Assembly (NCBI GenBank): GCA_016937345.1 | Contig: JAFGWE010000044.1 | Coordinates: 1 to 64,000, forward strand | Source: Methanomicrobiaceae archaeon | Lineage (GTDB): Archaea; Halobacteriota; Methanomicrobia; Methanomicrobiales; Methanomicrobiaceae | DNA length: 64,000 nucleotides | Direction: 5' to 3' | Shown: piece by piece, positions 62,834-64,000 of the stretch | Numbering within the stretch: position 1 is the stretch's first letter | How the letters are laid out: every line of letters starts with the position of its first letter | Program-made: the position numbers and the translations under genes | Notes under the pieces: model-generated | Databases searched by the model: none | What the model was told of the DNA's origin: nothing | The model's input: only the letters and a program-made list of their open reading frames with translations

Positions 62834-63695
62834 AATGGCCATCCTCTTCAATTCTACAGGAGATATTATTCTCTAAAAGAGAATTTTTTATCTCAGGTAT
62901 TGTTGCGCCTTCTACTTTTGTGATTTTTTTTATTCCTTTTAAAAATTCAATATTCCCTTCAGATGAATAATCTGCATCAAAGTAATTATTCTCAATATAA
63001 TTATAGTGAAGAATTGATGCCATACTAATTGCATCAGCATTACCATTTTTAATTACATCAGAAAAATGTCCCAGTTTTCCTGCTCCACCAGCAGCAATAA
63101 CCGGAATTGAAACAGCTTTTGAAACAGATTTAATAAGTTCTATATCATATCCAAGTCCAGTACCATCACGATCAATAGACATGAGATATATCTCACCTGC
63201 ACCTTTTTCCTCGGCTTTTTTTGCCCAATCCACAACATTGACTCCAGTTTTCTCCCTACCGTTATCAGTATAAGCTTCATATTCTCCGCTATTTTTCTTT
63301 TTTGCAGCAATTGATACAACAATTGTTGAGGATCCAAATTTATTGGCTGCATCTTTTATTAATGAGGGATTGTTTATTGCAGAAGTATTCAATGCAACTT
63401 TGTCTGCACCAGCCCTAAGAACTTTTTGAATATCCTCAACTGTTCTGAGCCCACCCCCCACTGTTAAGGGGATGAAAATCTCCTGAGAGGTTTTTTTTAT
63501 CATGTCTAAAAGACTGTTCCTCCCATAAAGACTTGCAACAACATCAATGTAGATGAGTTCATCAGCTCCGTTTTCATAATAATGACGGGCAAAAGTCTCG
63601 GGTTTTCCCAACACACGAAGACCTTCAAGGTGAACTCCTTTAACGAGATTAGGACCTTTTATATCAAGTCTGGGAATCACGCGAATATTGAACAT
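62823..63695 (-). CDS. hisF: HisF-like protein of the amidination module, catalytic Asp130 replaced
   Basis: 290 residues, (beta/alpha)8 barrel. VIPRLDIKGPNLVKG carries the Asp11 equivalent, and GADKV, GAGEIYLMSIDRDGTG and AAGGAGKLGHF match HisF. The second catalytic residue of true HisF, Asp130 in Thermotoga numbering, is Ala (VSIAAK, codon GCT), while the ammonia-gate residues Arg5, Glu46, Lys99 and Glu168 (Glu167 equivalent) are kept. It is about 35 residues longer than canonical HisF at the C-terminus (EGATIPEIKNSLLENN and EEDGHYDI). I infer that it channels ammonia to the amidotransferase and no longer makes imidazole glycerol phosphate. Confidence 0.9.
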   Translation of the reverse strand: MFNIRVIPRLDIKGPNLVKGVHLEGLRVLGKPETFARHYYENGADELIYIDVVASLYGRNSLLDMIKKTSQEIFIPLTVGGGLRTVEDIQKVLRAGADKVALNTSAINNPSLIKDAANKFGSSTIVVSIAAKKKNSGEYEAYTDNGREKTGVNVVDWAKKAEEKGAGEIYLMSIDRDGTGLGYDIELIKSVSKAVSIPVIAAGGAGKLGHFSDVIKNGNADAISMASILHYNYIENNYFDADYSSEGNIEFLKGIKKITKVEGATIPEIKNSLLENNISCRIEEDGHYDI

Positions 63696-64000
63696 ATTGT
63701 TTTCTCCATATTAATCATTAGTATGCGAAATCCACTTAAGGCGGAATATATTTTTATCTAATGATATTGGGTTATTCTCTCTATTAATAACATGTACAAC
63801 TACAAAGCTATTATCCATTCACGAGCTAGGTATTCTTTATTTTTCTAAAAAAATCATCTATAAAATATTTAATTATATGAATCAATTTCTTCAACAGGAT
63901 TGCTTGTTTCCCCCTCCATCCTCTATAATTGACATCAAAAAAATCTCAAGAGATAAAGACAAAAAGAGTTTTCATGACATTATTTGCATTTTTCTGCTAA
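63696..64000. other. Non-coding end of the window
   Basis: Upstream region of the hisF-like gene: AT-rich, with several TATA-like elements that could serve the minus-strand operon (a GGAG at about 63,702-63,705 is the hisF ribosome binding site in the minus direction). On the plus strand an open frame begins at ATG 63,877 and remains open at the window end (41 codons, Lys/Ser-rich), too short to judge. I see nothing else. Confidence 0.4.

Noticed and set aside
62132-63695. hisH and hisF as histidine biosynthesis genes
   Set aside because: They are translationally coupled to a WbpG-type amidotransferase, lie in a glycan island, and HisF lacks the catalytic Asp130. Only hisE at 209 is a true histidine gene here.
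63877-64000. Plus-strand open frame at the end of the window
   Set aside because: Only 41 codons are visible, without ribosome binding site or recognisable similarity; mentioned in the non-coding entry but not called a gene.
26054-64000. Prophage or transposon as explanation of the accessory block
   Set aside because: I see no integrase, transposase, terminal repeats or tRNA target; all genes fit sugar metabolism. The only repeats are the sulfotransferase copies.

Overview
The window comes from a methanogenic euryarchaeon, most like a member of the Methanomicrobiales (Methanoplanus/Methanolacinia type). The basis is archaeal-only machinery (two-KH-domain NusA, DNA topoisomerase VI, archaeal NadM), a methanofuran biosynthesis gene (mfnB), GGTG/GGAG ribosome binding sites, AT-rich TATA-like boxes and a moderate, slightly AT-rich base composition. 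I assign lineage by gene content only. I saw no tRNA, rRNA, CRISPR array or insertion sequence.

Region 1 (about 1-26,050) is core and housekeeping DNA. On the minus strand lie nusA-hisE, a metallo-beta-lactamase-fold protein, an ArsR regulator paired with an Hsp20-like protein, and mfnB-guaB. On the plus strand are a HisA/HisF-related protein, thymidylate kinase and a receiver/PAS sensor whose receiver lacks its phosphorylatable Asp. Then come small and accessory genes: a double zinc ribbon, a cupin lipoprotein, two small proteins of 54 and 46 residues, and a hicBA toxin-antitoxin pair whose toxin is frameshifted. The rest is valS, a DUF92 membrane protein, an Obg-type GTPase, nadM-larB and the operon hisS-top6B-top6A.

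Region 2 (about 26,066-63,695) is one continuous surface-glycan island of roughly 37 kb with lower GC and many 4-base gene overlaps. Its parts are: (a) a minus-strand sugar-nucleotide block with a LegB-like dehydratase, a nucleotidyltransferase, an RmlD/RMD-like reductase, a GT4 glycosyltransferase, a cyclase-family protein and a frameshifted HAD phosphatase; (b) a plus-strand operon (31,640-49,550) with a UDP-sugar dehydrogenase, an SpsF-like cytidylyltransferase, an oxidoreductase, an aminotransferase, an epimerase, a GNAT, NeuB copy 1, a formyltransferase, a deacetylase, AsnB, a WbpG-type amidotransferase, two methyltransferases and two very large putative glycosyltransferases; (c) a minus-strand block (49,590-55,742) with a ParB-fold protein, a sulfotransferase, a hexapeptide acyltransferase, a PIG-L deacetylase, NeuC, a methyltransferase and NeuB copy 2; (d) a minus-strand block (56,449-63,695) with a radical SAM protein, a CapD/WbpM-like dehydratase, an aminotransferase, a NeuA-like cytidylyltransferase, and a WbpG-HisH-HisF amidination module.

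Together the island appears to make at least one, probably two, CMP-activated nonulosonic (sialic-acid-like) sugars. It can edit their N-substituents by deacetylation, formylation and amidination, and can further methylate and sulfate them. No oligosaccharyltransferase, flippase or polymerase is in the window, so the route to the cell surface must be encoded elsewhere. The most informative oddities are a decayed duplicate of the sulfotransferase 5' end at the start of neuB copy 2, a HisF paralogue with Ala at the catalytic Asp130 position, and two single-base homopolymer frameshifts.
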